Shown here: positions 1 through 7,865 of the stretch, piece after piece
How the letters are laid out: each line of letters begins with the position of its first letter
Position numbering within the stretch: the stretch's first letter is position 1
Assembly: GCF_001613365.1 (NCBI RefSeq)
Contig: NZ_BDCF01000016.1
Location: forward strand, 100,040 to 164,039
Length of the DNA stretch: 64,000 bases
Direction of reading: 5' to 3'
Source: Nocardia xishanensis NBRC 101358
GTDB taxonomy: Bacteria; Actinomycetota; Actinomycetes; Mycobacteriales; Mycobacteriaceae
Translations under genes and position numbers: made by a program
Notes under the pieces: model-generated
The model's database searches: none
Seen by the model: only the letters and a program-made list of their open reading frames with translations
What the model was told of the DNA's origin: nothing

Positions 1-71
1 CGCGCTCGCGCTGCCCGCAGTTCGTTGCCCACCGCCCGATTGATGCCCGAAACCGTCTCTTTCGCACCCAT
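1..71 (-). CDS. Partial XRE-family helix-turn-helix regulator (N-terminus only)
   Basis: An open frame reads from an ATG at 71 down to the window edge. It gives 23 codons with the core INRAVGNELRAARA, which matches the first helix of Cro/CI-type helix-turn-helix domains. The rest lies outside the window. The gene is divergent from the small HTH gene at 213, so the two probably share a control region at 72-205. The family assignment rests on a short stretch and is tentative. Confidence 0.55.
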   Translation of the reverse strand, partial: MGAKETVSGINRAVGNELRAARA

Positions 72-176
72 ATGGACCATTCTGAGGTCCGAATGGCTAC
101 CTGGCAAACGACATGTCACAGGGTTCATCTACTCTTCACGGCGAAGCTCGCGGAGCAACGCAAGCGCCGTATGGGA

Positions 177-205
177 TTGCAACTAGTCCAAACGGACCTT
201 AAAAT
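177..205 (+). promoter_or_regulatory. Sigma70-like promoter for a leaderless HTH gene
   Basis: TTGCAA at 177-182 and TAAAAT at 200-205 are separated by exactly 17 bp. The expected transcription start falls at about 212-213, which coincides with an ATG at 213, so the transcript would be leaderless, as is common in actinobacteria. Confidence 0.5.
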
Positions 206-212
206 GATCCGT

Positions 213-434
213 ATGGATCGTTTGGATGACATGGTTGCGGAGCGTGTGCAACACGTTCTTGCGAAGCGGGGGATCGGTCTGAATGACCTGGTCAAACACG
301 TCGACATGCCCGCCGCGGTGCTGAAGCGCCGGTTAGCTGCGGACAGTTCCTTCACACTCTGCGAACTCGCCCGCATCGCGGCCTTTGCTGGTTGCCGGAC
401 TGCCGAGCTGATTCCGGGGATGGGGGAGAAGTGA
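213..434 (+). CDS. Small helix-turn-helix regulator
   Basis: The protein is 73 residues long if it starts at ATG 213; an ATG at 204 and earlier in-frame starts are also possible. It carries a Cro-like layout: ERVQHVLAKRGIGLNDLVKH, then a predicted recognition helix, then a conserved-looking FTLCELARIAAFAGC segment. No second domain is present. Start 213 was chosen because the promoter at 177-205 places the transcription start on it and there is no Shine-Dalgarno motif. It is divergent from another regulator, so a paired control switch for the accessory region is plausible. Its target is unknown. Confidence 0.6.
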   Translation: MDRLDDMVAERVQHVLAKRGIGLNDLVKHVDMPAAVLKRRLAADSSFTLCELARIAAFAGCRTAELIPGMGEK

Positions 435-816
435 ACGCTGGACGGCAGTTGCGGTCTCGTGCACGTGCGAATGGCTTCGCATCCGACCTGTCTCAAACCT
501 TTTGTGACTGGAATCACTCGCAGATGAGCGGCGAATTTCGCTCGCCGGGCGATCGATCAGCTACCGACTCGGCCGCGCTCGAGTGCGCCTTCGGTGAGCT
601 CGCGCAGTCGGCCGGATCCGGCGACCGGACGTCCTCCGCACCGGCTTGCCCGATGTTGGCCGGACCGTTTGTCCTCATCCACGATCCGCGTGACGCGGCC
701 CTTGTTACCCCATTCGAACTCACTGGCATGGCGAGATCGAGCAGGGCGATACGCGCTACCGATTCCGTTCGTCTCACCTACGCGCACGCGAGCGATGAAA
801 GGTCCCAGGTCTAACC
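435..816. other. Gap without a supported gene
   Basis: Several frames are open here, as expected at high GC, but none has a convincing start, recognisable motif or family likeness. No terminator is evident. It may contain the promoter for the esterase at 817. Confidence 0.5.
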
Positions 817-1599
817 ATGCTACGCGCCAAAAGCGTTCGCGCACTGTGGAATCCAATATCGACATCCGAGCCGATCGACGTACTGATCATGCCGGGCACC
901 TGGAACCCGGATGGTGACGGTATCAGCGCCGCCTTCGCCGATGCCCTGAACCAGAAGCGCTTCCGTCCCCGAGTCGTCTCCTACCCGGCGGACTACGGCC
1001 GAACGATGCCTTACGCGGAAAGCTTGGCGGCGGGTCGGCGGGCGCTGATCGCCGCGATCGACGCGTCGCCCGGTCGCCTCGTGCTGGCGGGCTATTCGCA
1101 AGGGGCGGCCATCGCCGGCGACGTCGCGGCCTCGCTCGGTCGAGACGAACTCGCGAGGGTCGTCGCATGCGCTCTCATCGCCGATCCGCTCCGTCCGATG
1201 GGAAAGTGTCTCGGCGCAGACCCCGGTGGCTACGGCATCGCGGGTCAACGCGACGTGCCGAACATCCCGACCTACTGGGCAGCCGCGCCCGGAGACCCGA
1301 TCACCGCTCTGCCCGCTGGCAACCCGCTGCGCTCGATCGCCGACCTCAGCGCGTACTTCAGCCTGTCCTCTCCCCAGGCGGCGCTGCGGTGGGGGCAGAG
1401 CCTGCTCGACGCGGCCACGCGACGGCAGCTGCAACGCTGGTGGTCGCCACAGAATTGGCGCAGCTGGTCCGGCGCTGTCGCGTACGCGCGCGGCTACCTC
1501 ATCGATGGCCGGCACACCGAGGACTACATCCGGCATGGCCACGCCGCGCGGCTCGCCGAGCGGATCAACACCGAAATCGGACTGCGGGGGCGGGTGTGA
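817..1599 (+). CDS. Lysin B-like / cutinase-fold esterase
   Basis: The 260-residue alpha/beta-hydrolase is of the cutinase / phage lysin B type. The nucleophile elbow is GYSQGA (about residues 93-98). An acidic residue near APGDPI and a late histidine in IRHGHA are candidates for the rest of the triad. Lysin B enzymes cleave the ester joining mycolic acids to arabinogalactan and so breach the outer mycolate layer at lysis. No signal peptide is seen, consistent with a phage lysis protein and unlike secreted housekeeping cutinases. It overlaps the next gene by 4 nt (GTGA). It sits about 25 kb from the amidase endolysin at 26264, an unusual separation. ATG 889 is an alternative start. Confidence 0.75.
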   Translation: MLRAKSVRALWNPISTSEPIDVLIMPGTWNPDGDGISAAFADALNQKRFRPRVVSYPADYGRTMPYAESLAAGRRALIAAIDASPGRLVLAGYSQGAAIAGDVAASLGRDELARVVACALIADPLRPMGKCLGADPGGYGIAGQRDVPNIPTYWAAAPGDPITALPAGNPLRSIADLSAYFSLSSPQAALRWGQSLLDAATRRQLQRWWSPQNWRSWSGAVAYARGYLIDGRHTEDYIRHGHAARLAERINTEIGLRGRV

Positions 1600-2288
1600 A
1601 CGACGAGCCGAATCAGCTGTATCTGAGCCGCGCCGGAATTCGCGAGCTCGCCGAACTGCTCCGTGAAATCCCCGATCTCGCCGATGATCTCGCGATAGCT
1701 CGGACGCGACAGGCGAAGCTCGGCGCCCGTGGCGACTACCGCATGCGCCACCGTCCCAGCGAGCAACCGCTCCCGTACAACCCGGCGGCCGCACGCGCGG
1801 CGGACCATCTGCACGCGGTGCTGGTCGGCTGGGTCCGGCTCGTCTGCGAACAACGCGGTCTCGGCTACGCGGGTTCGACCACCACCGCCGGACTTTCGCG
1901 ATGGCTCGACAAGAACCTGATCGCACTGGCGATGACCGAAGGCGTCGGGGGCGCGCCGCAGGAGATCGGCCAGGCAGTGCGCGCGGCGACGATGATCGTC
2001 TGCCCACCGACGACCGCTATCGTCTTCGATTCAGCGATGGTCGAGCAGGCGCGCGCCCACCGGCTCAACGCCTCCGGCATCGCCACGTTGGCGAAGGAAC
2101 TCGGGGACGAGTACCGCAATTTGACCGTCCGCCGCGTTCAGACGCTGCGCGACTCGGGCAAGATCACCCCCGTGCCCGGCCCGTGGGCTCCCGACTGGCC
2201 CGAGATGTTCGTCGTGGGAGAGGTGCTCGACCAGCATCTGGCCTACCCCAGCAGGTCGCGGCGCAAGGTGGGGAGCAGCGCCGGCTAG
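1596..2288 (+). CDS. Phage-type helix-turn-helix protein
   Basis: The GTG at 1596 overlaps the esterase stop, giving a 230-residue protein. The middle (AADHLHAVLVGWVRLVCEQR, about residues 66-85) resembles a domain repeatedly seen in actinophage DNA-binding proteins. The C-terminal third (LNASGIATLAKELG...LTVRRVQTLRDSGKI) reads as a winged or HTH segment. It is probably co-transcribed with the lysin B-like gene. A regulatory or DNA-binding role is inferred; no enzymatic motif is visible. Confidence 0.5.
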   Translation: MNDEPNQLYLSRAGIRELAELLREIPDLADDLAIARTRQAKLGARGDYRMRHRPSEQPLPYNPAAARAADHLHAVLVGWVRLVCEQRGLGYAGSTTTAGLSRWLDKNLIALAMTEGVGGAPQEIGQAVRAATMIVCPPTTAIVFDSAMVEQARAHRLNASGIATLAKELGDEYRNLTVRRVQTLRDSGKITPVPGPWAPDWPEMFVVGEVLDQHLAYPSRSRRKVGSSAG

Positions 2289-2446
2289 ACCCGTGTTCCA
2301 TGATCGCGTCGTGGCTACGATATTGAAAATGGTTGCCGTCCACCTGGTTATCCCGGTTGGCGGCAATCTTCTTTTCGCCGGTCCTCCTGCCCAAGGGCGT
2401 GGCGGAACCATCCGATTACTGAACCGGTATCCGTATGCGACCTACC

Positions 2447-2700
2447 ACGGCGCCGATCGCCCAGCGCAATTCGCGTGGCTCACCGACTCCGATCGGCACA
2501 CGTGACCACGCGCCTCACGCAGGCGCCAGCGATGTGCGACGTCGAAAAACTCTGTGCACCAACGACCAATCTCACCGCACTGGCGCCCGGATGGTTGACA
2601 AGAGCGGTCTGCTCTGCGTCCGCCGCGCCTACGCCGCAACGTGATCGCTCGGTCGATCGAACGATTCGAGCGCTGAAGAATGGTGACTCGGGAGGCCCTG
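2447..2700. repeat. Copy 1 of a diverged ~200-bp dispersed repeat
   Basis: This stretch aligns by eye with 4980-5240. Shared blocks include CACGCGCCTCACGC, GCGGTCTGCTC and CGGTCGAACGAT-like tracts in the same order. Copy 1 lacks the strong stem-loop found in copy 2. The two copies flank the decayed IS3 and immunity fragments. The identity of the element is unknown. Confidence 0.5.
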
Positions 2701-2799
2701 CCGGTCCACATGCGTTGTGGAATGCGATCGAGAACGAAGACCGGTCTCGGGTGGGGTATCGGCTGATCAAGACCGATATCGATGGCGCAACCAGTTCGG

Positions 2800-3360
2800 C
2801 GGCCTCGAGGCCGACGACGCCAAACGATCGAAGGATCTCGAGCCCGAAAACGTCACCCTGAAAAGGCTTCTCGCCGAGGCAGAGTTGGAGAAAGCGGCGT
2901 TGAAAGAGGTCGCCAAGGGAAACTTCTGACCCCGGAATGCCGGCGGGCCGCCGTGGCTCATCTGATGAGCGTGCTCGAGGTGAGCGAGCGGTTCGCCTGC
3001 CGGGTCACGGGGCAGCATCGAAGTACTCAACGCCACCCGCCGGCGTCGCAAACGCCCACTGATCCCGATTCGGCACTGCGGGATTGGCTGCGAACCTGGG
3101 CACGGAATCATCCGCGGCAGGGCTTCCGCCGCGCATACCACGACGCTCGCGCCGAAGGCTGGACGGTCAACCACAAGAAGATCCAACGCCTCTGGCGCGC
3201 CGAAGGGTTGCGGGTGCCTACCCGGCGGCGCCGCAAACGGATCGGAACCTCCACCGCCACCGCGGTGACCGCGCAGGCACCGAACCGAGTGTGGGCGGTG
3301 GATTTCCAGTTCGACGCCACCGACGACGGCCGCCCGGTCAAGATCGTCTCGATCATTCCG
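2800..3360 (+). mobile_element. Decayed IS3-family element (orfA tail plus truncated orfB)
   Basis: The frame ending at 2929 carries the typical orfA C-terminus (ENVTLKRLLAEAELEKAALK, ending AKGNF). An overlapping second frame from about 2917 carries the orfB start (TPECRRAAVAHLM), a helical segment (HPRQGFRRAYHDAR...NHKKIQRLWRAEGLRVP) and the first catalytic region of the DDE integrase core (NRVWAVDFQFD). Homology stops abruptly near KIVSI at about 3360, before the second D and the E, so the transposase cannot be active. The orfA N-terminus is also missing and no inverted repeats were recognised. Confidence 0.8.
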
Positions 3361-3479
3361 CGCTGGGCTACCAGATTCCGGCCGGATTCGCTGCCATCTG
3401 CATCCACCGATAATCGGCTCTCACGCTCAGTGGACCGAAGCACGGGGTCCCGTCAGTTGGATGAAATCGAAGCGAGCAG

Positions 3480-3926
3480 CGAAGTGGATCGACGGAATGG
3501 CAACATCTACAGCTGGGAGTTCCAGGAACTCCTTGGCCCAAGCATCCCGACTACATGCGCCGCCAGGATGCACGCAGAACTCGATGCCATCCGGGAATGC
3601 GGCCGACATCAGCGCGGCACTGCCACTGGACCTCAACCAGTCGATGTTCGACAGCTTCTGTATTCCATTGTCGATGTGGAGCTGTCGGAGACGTTGCGCG
3701 GGCTGGTGGTCCCGTACAAGCGAGCCACCTACGACAGTGTCAGCGGCGCATGGTTGAGCGGGCAGATCCGCCTCGCACCCCGGGACCGGTATCAGACGAA
3801 CTTTCCTGGGACGCTGTCTCGGAATGGGTTGCCATGCCGAGCGCGCGGGACATTCGTCGGGAACTCGCCGACTATCCCCGCACAGTCGATGCGATTCCCT
3901 CGTGGATGCGCGAACATCGTGGTTGA
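3480..3926 (+). pseudogene. Frameshifted fragment of a DUF6572-type immunity-like gene
   Basis: Two frames here together match the C-terminal end of the intact gene at 24428-25174. YKRATYDSVSGAWLSGQIRL corresponds to HKRASYDAETGTWLSGQISI. After a frame change, a segment with SEWVAMPSARDIRRELADYP and AIPSWMREH matches SEWMPSPSVDELRAEFTAFS and AIPDWVRRQ. The stop is at 3924-3926. The N-terminal domain is missing or unrecognisable. It directly follows the IS3 remnant, which suggests that insertion or recombination destroyed the 5' part. Confidence 0.7.
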
Positions 3927-4284
3927 TAGTGATGACCACGGTGCCTGATTTCGGTGGCTGCGGCAAGGGCGTCGGCGCAGCCACCGAAATCCAACTAGGT
4001 GAGGCTGCTGCCGATCCTCAACGGAAGATACACAACGCAGCCTATCGGACTTGTTCTGCGCAACAGAGCCAGTGACGTCGGCACGGTGAATGCATCTCGA
4101 CCATTGACGGTCGACTTGGCCTGACCGCCCTGTGCGGACCGTTCTTGGACCAGTGACCGGTCGAATGCCGACCCGTTCCCGATGTTCGGATAATGCTGCA
4201 GCACAAGCCCGCCACCGTTGACACGATTCATGCTGCATCGATCCGGAAACTCCGGCACCGGATGCTGTTTGGTGACGGGAGGAA
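3927..4284. other. Gap without a supported gene
   Basis: Nothing recognisable was found on either strand. It lies between the degraded immunity fragment and the 3' end of the secreted-protein gene. Confidence 0.4.
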
Positions 4285-4782
4285 TCAGGGCAGAACCTGC
4301 GGAATGACGTCCGGGGCGATCGCGCCGACGATCAAACCGACCAATGCGCCCTGGAAAGCGGGGCCGAGGGCGCACAGTGGTATCAAGGGAATTCCGACGA
4401 TGGTGGCGGCGCAGACGACAACTCCGAACACGCCCCCGACAATCGCACCCGCTGCCGCGCCATTGGCCAGCGGATCATGGTTGGCCGCATTGGGATTGGT
4501 GGCGATGTCCTGCGGTACCGCAGCCGCCACCGGTTGCAGGACCTCCGCAGTAGCCGGCTGTGCGACATCCGCGACGGCGGGCTGCTCGATGACCGGGATC
4601 ACCTGCTGAACCGTTCCCGGAGCCTGCGCAGCCTCGAACGTCTGCACGACGGGGACCGCCTGTGGGGCGACGCCCGTGGCGTCGGCAGAAGCTGCCCCCG
4701 CGCCCGCGAAGGTCACCGCGATCGCAAGCGGCAACGCAGCGATGAGAGCCTTACGGCCGAATTTTCTGCTAGTCAGACGCAT
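4285..4782 (-). CDS. Secreted or surface protein with hydrophobic C-terminus
   Basis: The 165-residue protein has a clear signal peptide: basic N-region (RLTSRKFGRK), hydrophobic core, and a cleavage-like AGAASADA near residue 34. The middle is low-complexity, rich in Ala, Val, Pro and Gln (PVVQTF, VIEQPAVADVAQPA). The last 60 residues form a Gly/Ala/Val hydrophobic segment (AAAGAIVGGVFGVVV) containing a CxxxxxxxxxxxC pair, resembling glycine-zipper membrane segments. This architecture recurs in nocardial exported proteins. The function is unknown; a cell-envelope location is likely. Confidence 0.7.
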   Translation of the reverse strand: MRLTSRKFGRKALIAALPLAIAVTFAGAGAASADATGVAPQAVPVVQTFEAAQAPGTVQQVIPVIEQPAVADVAQPATAEVLQPVAAAVPQDIATNPNAANHDPLANGAAAGAIVGGVFGVVVCAATIVGIPLIPLCALGPAFQGALVGLIVGAIAPDVIPQVLP

Positions 4783-4979
4783 GATTTCCCCTATCCTCCC
4801 GACCCCGCAGAGGCTGCAAACCGATTGGCGGGCAGCATGTTTCGCGGTGCGAATTACAACGGTGAAGTTCTATCCGATCCTGGTCACCGAATCAAGTCCT
4901 GGTGCTGTTGTGCGTCTATGCTGTTCGGGCTGGGCGGCCATGCGGAGTATGGGCCGGAGTCCGCAGCCTGCAACATGAT

Positions 4980-5240
4980 TCGAGCATTTTGCTCGGCCGC
5001 CCTTGTCCGTATCGCGATTCGCGCCGCCGCCCAACCGGCTCCGATTGGCACATCGTCACCACGCGCCTCACGCAAGCGCCGGTGCTGTGCGGAGTGGGAA
5101 CCGTCTGTGAACCGCCGACGGTTCCCACTACGCCGCCGTCGGCACGGTCGACAACGGCGGTCTGCTCGGCCTCCGCCGCACCCACCTCATCGTTCGTCGG
5201 TCGAACGATGCGAGCACCGCTGAGCGATGCCTCGGAGGGC
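4980..5240. repeat. Copy 2 of the dispersed repeat, with strong stem-loops
   Basis: It is similar to 2447-2700. It contains a perfect 12-bp stem (GTGGGAACCGTC at 5094-5105 with its complement at 5117-5128, 11-nt loop) and a second 8-bp stem (ATCGTTCG at 5189-5196 with 5202-5209). The whole 4783-5710 interval has no convincing gene. The element could be a miniature mobile element or a structured RNA. Confidence 0.5.
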
Positions 5241-5621
5241 CAGTTCTGCGGCCGAAATATCTACTCTCACCAGCGTTTTCATTTACAGGCGAAAATCGAG
5301 TGTTGACAATGCGATCGCGTTAGGTGAAGATTGGTGCAGCGCCAGAGCTGCGCCTTCACCCGGAAGGCATCCGGGAATCTTACTCTTTCGGATCTTTTTG
5401 ATCTATTTCCTCGTGGCCTTGTCGTGTTCGAAGCCTCGGACGCAACAGGGCCACTGCCATACCGGAGCCTGTTCGGCTTCCACTGATCATGCGGCACGCC
5501 CCCGAAACCCTTCCGATGTCGATCGACAAGCGGGGCAGAGCTTGCCGCAGAACCCCGGATGCGTCGCCCGTCTCCCGCCACCCCTGTGCGCGGTCGCAGA
5601 CGACGCGGGCGTCCGGGTTCG

Positions 5622-5659
5622 CCTCGCCCCCGGCGTGCCCCTCCAGGCCGGGGGCGAGG
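5622..5659 (+). terminator. 13-bp GC-rich hairpin
   Basis: CCTCGCCCCCGGC at 5622-5634 pairs perfectly with 5647-5659 across a 12-nt loop. It lacks a U-run, so it may be a stable attenuator-like or terminator-like structure ahead of the gene at 5711. Confidence 0.45.
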
Positions 5660-5710
5660 TGTCCATCCCGCCGACTGCGGTTCGGTCGGCCATCCCGCGA
5701 GGAGGCACCC

Positions 5711-5908
5711 ATGGACGACGCCCTGCGCGAAATGCTGGAGCTGAACATTCACACCGCTCTGCCGACGCCACCCACCGCCGACCTGGCCCACCAGATCATG
5801 CGCGTACACCGCGAATGCGCCACCGACTGCTGCCGCCGCAAAGACCAAGCGCGGCGAACCCTGATCGCCGAGGGCTGCATAGTCCCTGACTCCTCGCGCA
5901 CCCGCTGA
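5711..5908 (+). CDS. Small conserved actinobacterial protein (65 aa)
   Basis: The start at ATG 5711 is set by GGAGG at 5701-5705. The protein shares the pattern H-x2-M-x-V-H-x-E-C...C...K...A...L...PDS with the small gene at 43510-43716, so both belong to one family. A Cys-rich centre (ECATDCC) followed by RRKDQARRTL could be a metal- or nucleic-acid-binding site, but this is not demonstrated. Strong hairpins flank it at 5622 and 5987. It may be a host gene that marks the edge of the phage-derived region. Confidence 0.6.
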   Translation: MDDALREMLELNIHTALPTPPTADLAHQIMRVHRECATDCCRRKDQARRTLIAEGCIVPDSSRTR

Positions 5909-5986
5909 CCCCACCAGCCCGTCCCGCAGACTCCTCTCTCCCGCAACACAATCGCGGTCGCAGAGAGTCCGAGCCGCGGGGCGCCC

Positions 5987-6024
5987 GCCCCACCCCCGGT
6001 TTTGCTACGAGCCGGGGGTGGGGC
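5987..6024 (+). terminator. 13-bp GC-rich hairpin after the small gene
   Basis: GCCCCACCCCCGG at 5987-5999 pairs with 6012-6024 around a loop starting TTTT. It lies 78 nt after the stop at 5908 and just before the first gene of the tail locus. Confidence 0.5.
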
Positions 6025-6080
6025 ATCCCGACCAAGCAGTGAAATCACGTAACGAGTAGAAGCTCATGGACGGTTGAACG

Positions 6081-6764
6081 ATGTTTTTCGAAGACGTGCG
6101 AAACAGCCCGCAATTCACGCGCTTTGCCGATGGCGGGGAAGTCGAGGAGGGCCGACTTCCAGATTATGACGACGGGTTTCTTGCGACGACGCGCCCCGGT
6201 AGGTTGGCTCCTTTTCTCCAGTGGTCGACCATAGCGTCGTCCGGGGGCCAGATGCTGGGCAAGGCGCTCCAGGGGAAGGCATTCGCCGCGGGTGGTGCGG
6301 TCGAGGAAGAGCACGGCCCCGAAAGCAGTGACGGCGGCTTCCTGTCCACATCCCAAACAGGTTCGCTGTTCCCATTTCTACAGTGGCACAACTGGTACAA
6401 CATCTACCGGAACACCAGGGACCAGGTGACAGCGGCCGGCGGGGAGGCGGCGGTCTCGGCGCTCGCCGGTGCCGTTACCGGACCGGCGGGCGCGGCCGCG
6501 ACGGCGGCGGTCACCGCGCTGACCAGCATGGCGGGCGCCGTTGTCGAACAGTTCTCGACGCAATCCGAAGCGCTGCGACGGTTCACTCCGTTGCCGATGT
6601 CGTCGCAGCCGCAACTGCGCACCCTCGAAGGTCGGCTCGGCGGCGGTCCGGATATCGACCGAAGCACCACCATCAACGTGATCGAGTCCGAAGGCTACGG
6701 CCCGGCAACGTCGAAGGACGCGCTGAGCAGTCGCGTGCTGACATATCTGTCTCACGTGCGCTGA
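6081..6764 (+). CDS. Tail-locus protein with duplicated FADGG...PFLQW module
   Basis: The 227-residue protein has two tandem related segments: RFADGGEVEEG...GFLATTRPGRL..PFLQW (about residues 14-48) and AFAAGGAVEEE...GGFLSTSQTGSL..PFLQW (about 70-105). A hydrophobic Ala/Gly-rich helix region follows (about 117-160). The FA-x-GG-x-V motifs resemble the C-terminal regions of tape measure proteins, where phrases like GGYV/GEFV are common, yet the gene lies upstream of the tail terminator. It is the first gene of the co-oriented tail block. Its function is unknown; a structural or cargo role is possible. Confidence 0.5.
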   Translation: MFFEDVRNSPQFTRFADGGEVEEGRLPDYDDGFLATTRPGRLAPFLQWSTIASSGGQMLGKALQGKAFAAGGAVEEEHGPESSDGGFLSTSQTGSLFPFLQWHNWYNIYRNTRDQVTAAGGEAAVSALAGAVTGPAGAAATAAVTALTSMAGAVVEQFSTQSEALRRFTPLPMSSQPQLRTLEGRLGGGPDIDRSTTINVIESEGYGPATSKDALSSRVLTYLSHVR

Positions 6765-6853
6765 CCTTCGGAACACGCACCGCGACAAATCATTTCGTTT
6801 CTGTGGGAGCCGCGCCTGTCCTCTTCGCATGCGATCAGACCCGAGAGGAGGTG

Positions 6854-6937
6854 ATGAGAATGCTCACCGTCGTCGCAGACGTCGTCAAGTTGATCAGCGA
6901 TTTGATTCCGCTGTTGCTGCCACTGTTCGGGCTGTGA
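6854..6937 (+). CDS. 27-residue hydrophobic peptide
   Basis: A tiny ORF starts at ATG 6854 (or ATG 6860) and is preceded by GAGAGGAGGTG, the strongest Shine-Dalgarno in the area. The product is mostly Leu, Val and Ile (VVADVVKLISDLIPLLLPLF) with one Lys and three Asp, consistent with a short amphipathic or membrane-inserting helix. It sits between the 6081 gene and the tail terminator block. It could be a pinholin-like, toxin-like or leader peptide. The strong ribosome site is the main support. Confidence 0.45.
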   Translation: MRMLTVVADVVKLISDLIPLLLPLFGL

Positions 6938-7096
6938 TCCGCAGTGCCAGAACAGGGTTCGCGGGGCGGATGCGCCACTTACCGCGTATCCCTGGAAATC
7001 CGAGGGGCCTCGATCGCCGTCCGTCCGAGGCGTCGGCCCATACCTGAACGAATTCGTTTCCACGGAGCACCCGTGAACCCGACTCTTGGAGAAATC

Positions 7097-7321
7097 GTGC
7101 CTACCACCGAAGATTCCCCCGGCCTCGCCGAACAAATCGTCACCGACATCAAGGCCGTTGTCGCCCGCCTCGCGACCCTGAAAGCCGATATCGACGTCTT
7201 GTCGAACCTGGCGCAGGGCTTGGCCATGACCGTCGACGCGGCGCTTCCCGCGCCGGAGCCGACGGCGGGCAGCCTCGACGCCACCGTTTCGCTCGGCTCG
7301 GCATCGGAAGCGGTGTCATGA
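7097..7321 (+). CDS. Small helical tail-locus protein
   Basis: The protein has 74 residues from GTG 7097, which has GGAG five bases upstream; GTG 7073, also with GGAG, is an alternative that adds 8 residues. It contains a predicted helix (VTDIKAVVARLATLKADIDV) and a Pro/Ala-rich end. The stop overlaps the tail terminator start (ATGA), showing translational coupling. It occupies the place where head-tail connector genes lie in complete siphophages but does not resemble one. Confidence 0.5.
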   Translation: MPTTEDSPGLAEQIVTDIKAVVARLATLKADIDVLSNLAQGLAMTVDAALPAPEPTAGSLDATVSLGSASEAVS

Positions 7322-7764
7322 CCTATCCAGTTGCGGGGGAATTCCCCGATTTCGAACAGTTCATGATCGATCTGTTCACCCCGGTCGCCACCACCGTCAC
7401 CACGCTGCCTGCCACGTCAGAGGCGTTGCAGTCGGCGTTGCCGCTGATCTGGGTTCGCAAAATCGGCGGGACACTGGACATCAACGCGATCACCTACAAG
7501 GCGAAGGTGAACGTCGTTGCCTTCGGCACAACTCGTGGTCAGGCGCAGCAGCTCGCTGTGCAGATCCGTGCGGCGATGCTCGGAGCTCCCGCCAGCCGTG
7601 TCAACGGTGTGCTCGTCGACTACGCCGAAGAGGTCGTGGCCGACGAGCCGAAGTTCCATCCGCCGATCCTGCGGCGCAGCCGCGGTCTGACGGAGGTGCC
7701 GGATCTCGATCCGCTCAACCAGATGGTCGAGATCGCCTTCTCGATCGAAGCCCGCCGCCAGTAG
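7318..7764 (+). CDS. Tail terminator-like protein
   Basis: The 148-residue protein has the actinophage tail-terminator layout: an acidic start (FPDFEQFMIDLF), a central LPLIWVRKIGGTLD segment, a beta-strand rich middle (KAKVNVVAFGTTRGQAQQLA) and a conserved-length C-terminus. In siphophages this protein caps the tail tube and contacts the head-joining complex. It is immediately upstream of the major tail protein, the canonical order. No portal, capsid or connector gene precedes it in the window. The assignment rests on sequence feel plus position. Confidence 0.65.
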   Translation: MTYPVAGEFPDFEQFMIDLFTPVATTVTTLPATSEALQSALPLIWVRKIGGTLDINAITYKAKVNVVAFGTTRGQAQQLAVQIRAAMLGAPASRVNGVLVDYAEEVVADEPKFHPPILRRSRGLTEVPDLDPLNQMVEIAFSIEARRQ

Positions 7765-7865
7765 GCGGGTGACGCCCATTTCCCGATGGGCCTTTCAGCG
7801 GTACCACCCGGTGCCGATCTTCGTTAACCATGCCCGCGTCCGCGCGGGCGCTCGAATGGAGACAC

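Noticed and set aside
820..2007. Long minus-strand open frame opposite the lysin B-like gene
   Set aside because: Arg/Pro-rich antisense frame typical of high-GC DNA; the + strand has the GYSQGA elbow and overlapping gene structure.
2782..3948. Single 388-residue transposase gene
   Set aside because: Transposase likeness ends near 3360; the rest belongs to a different, frameshifted immunity-like fragment.
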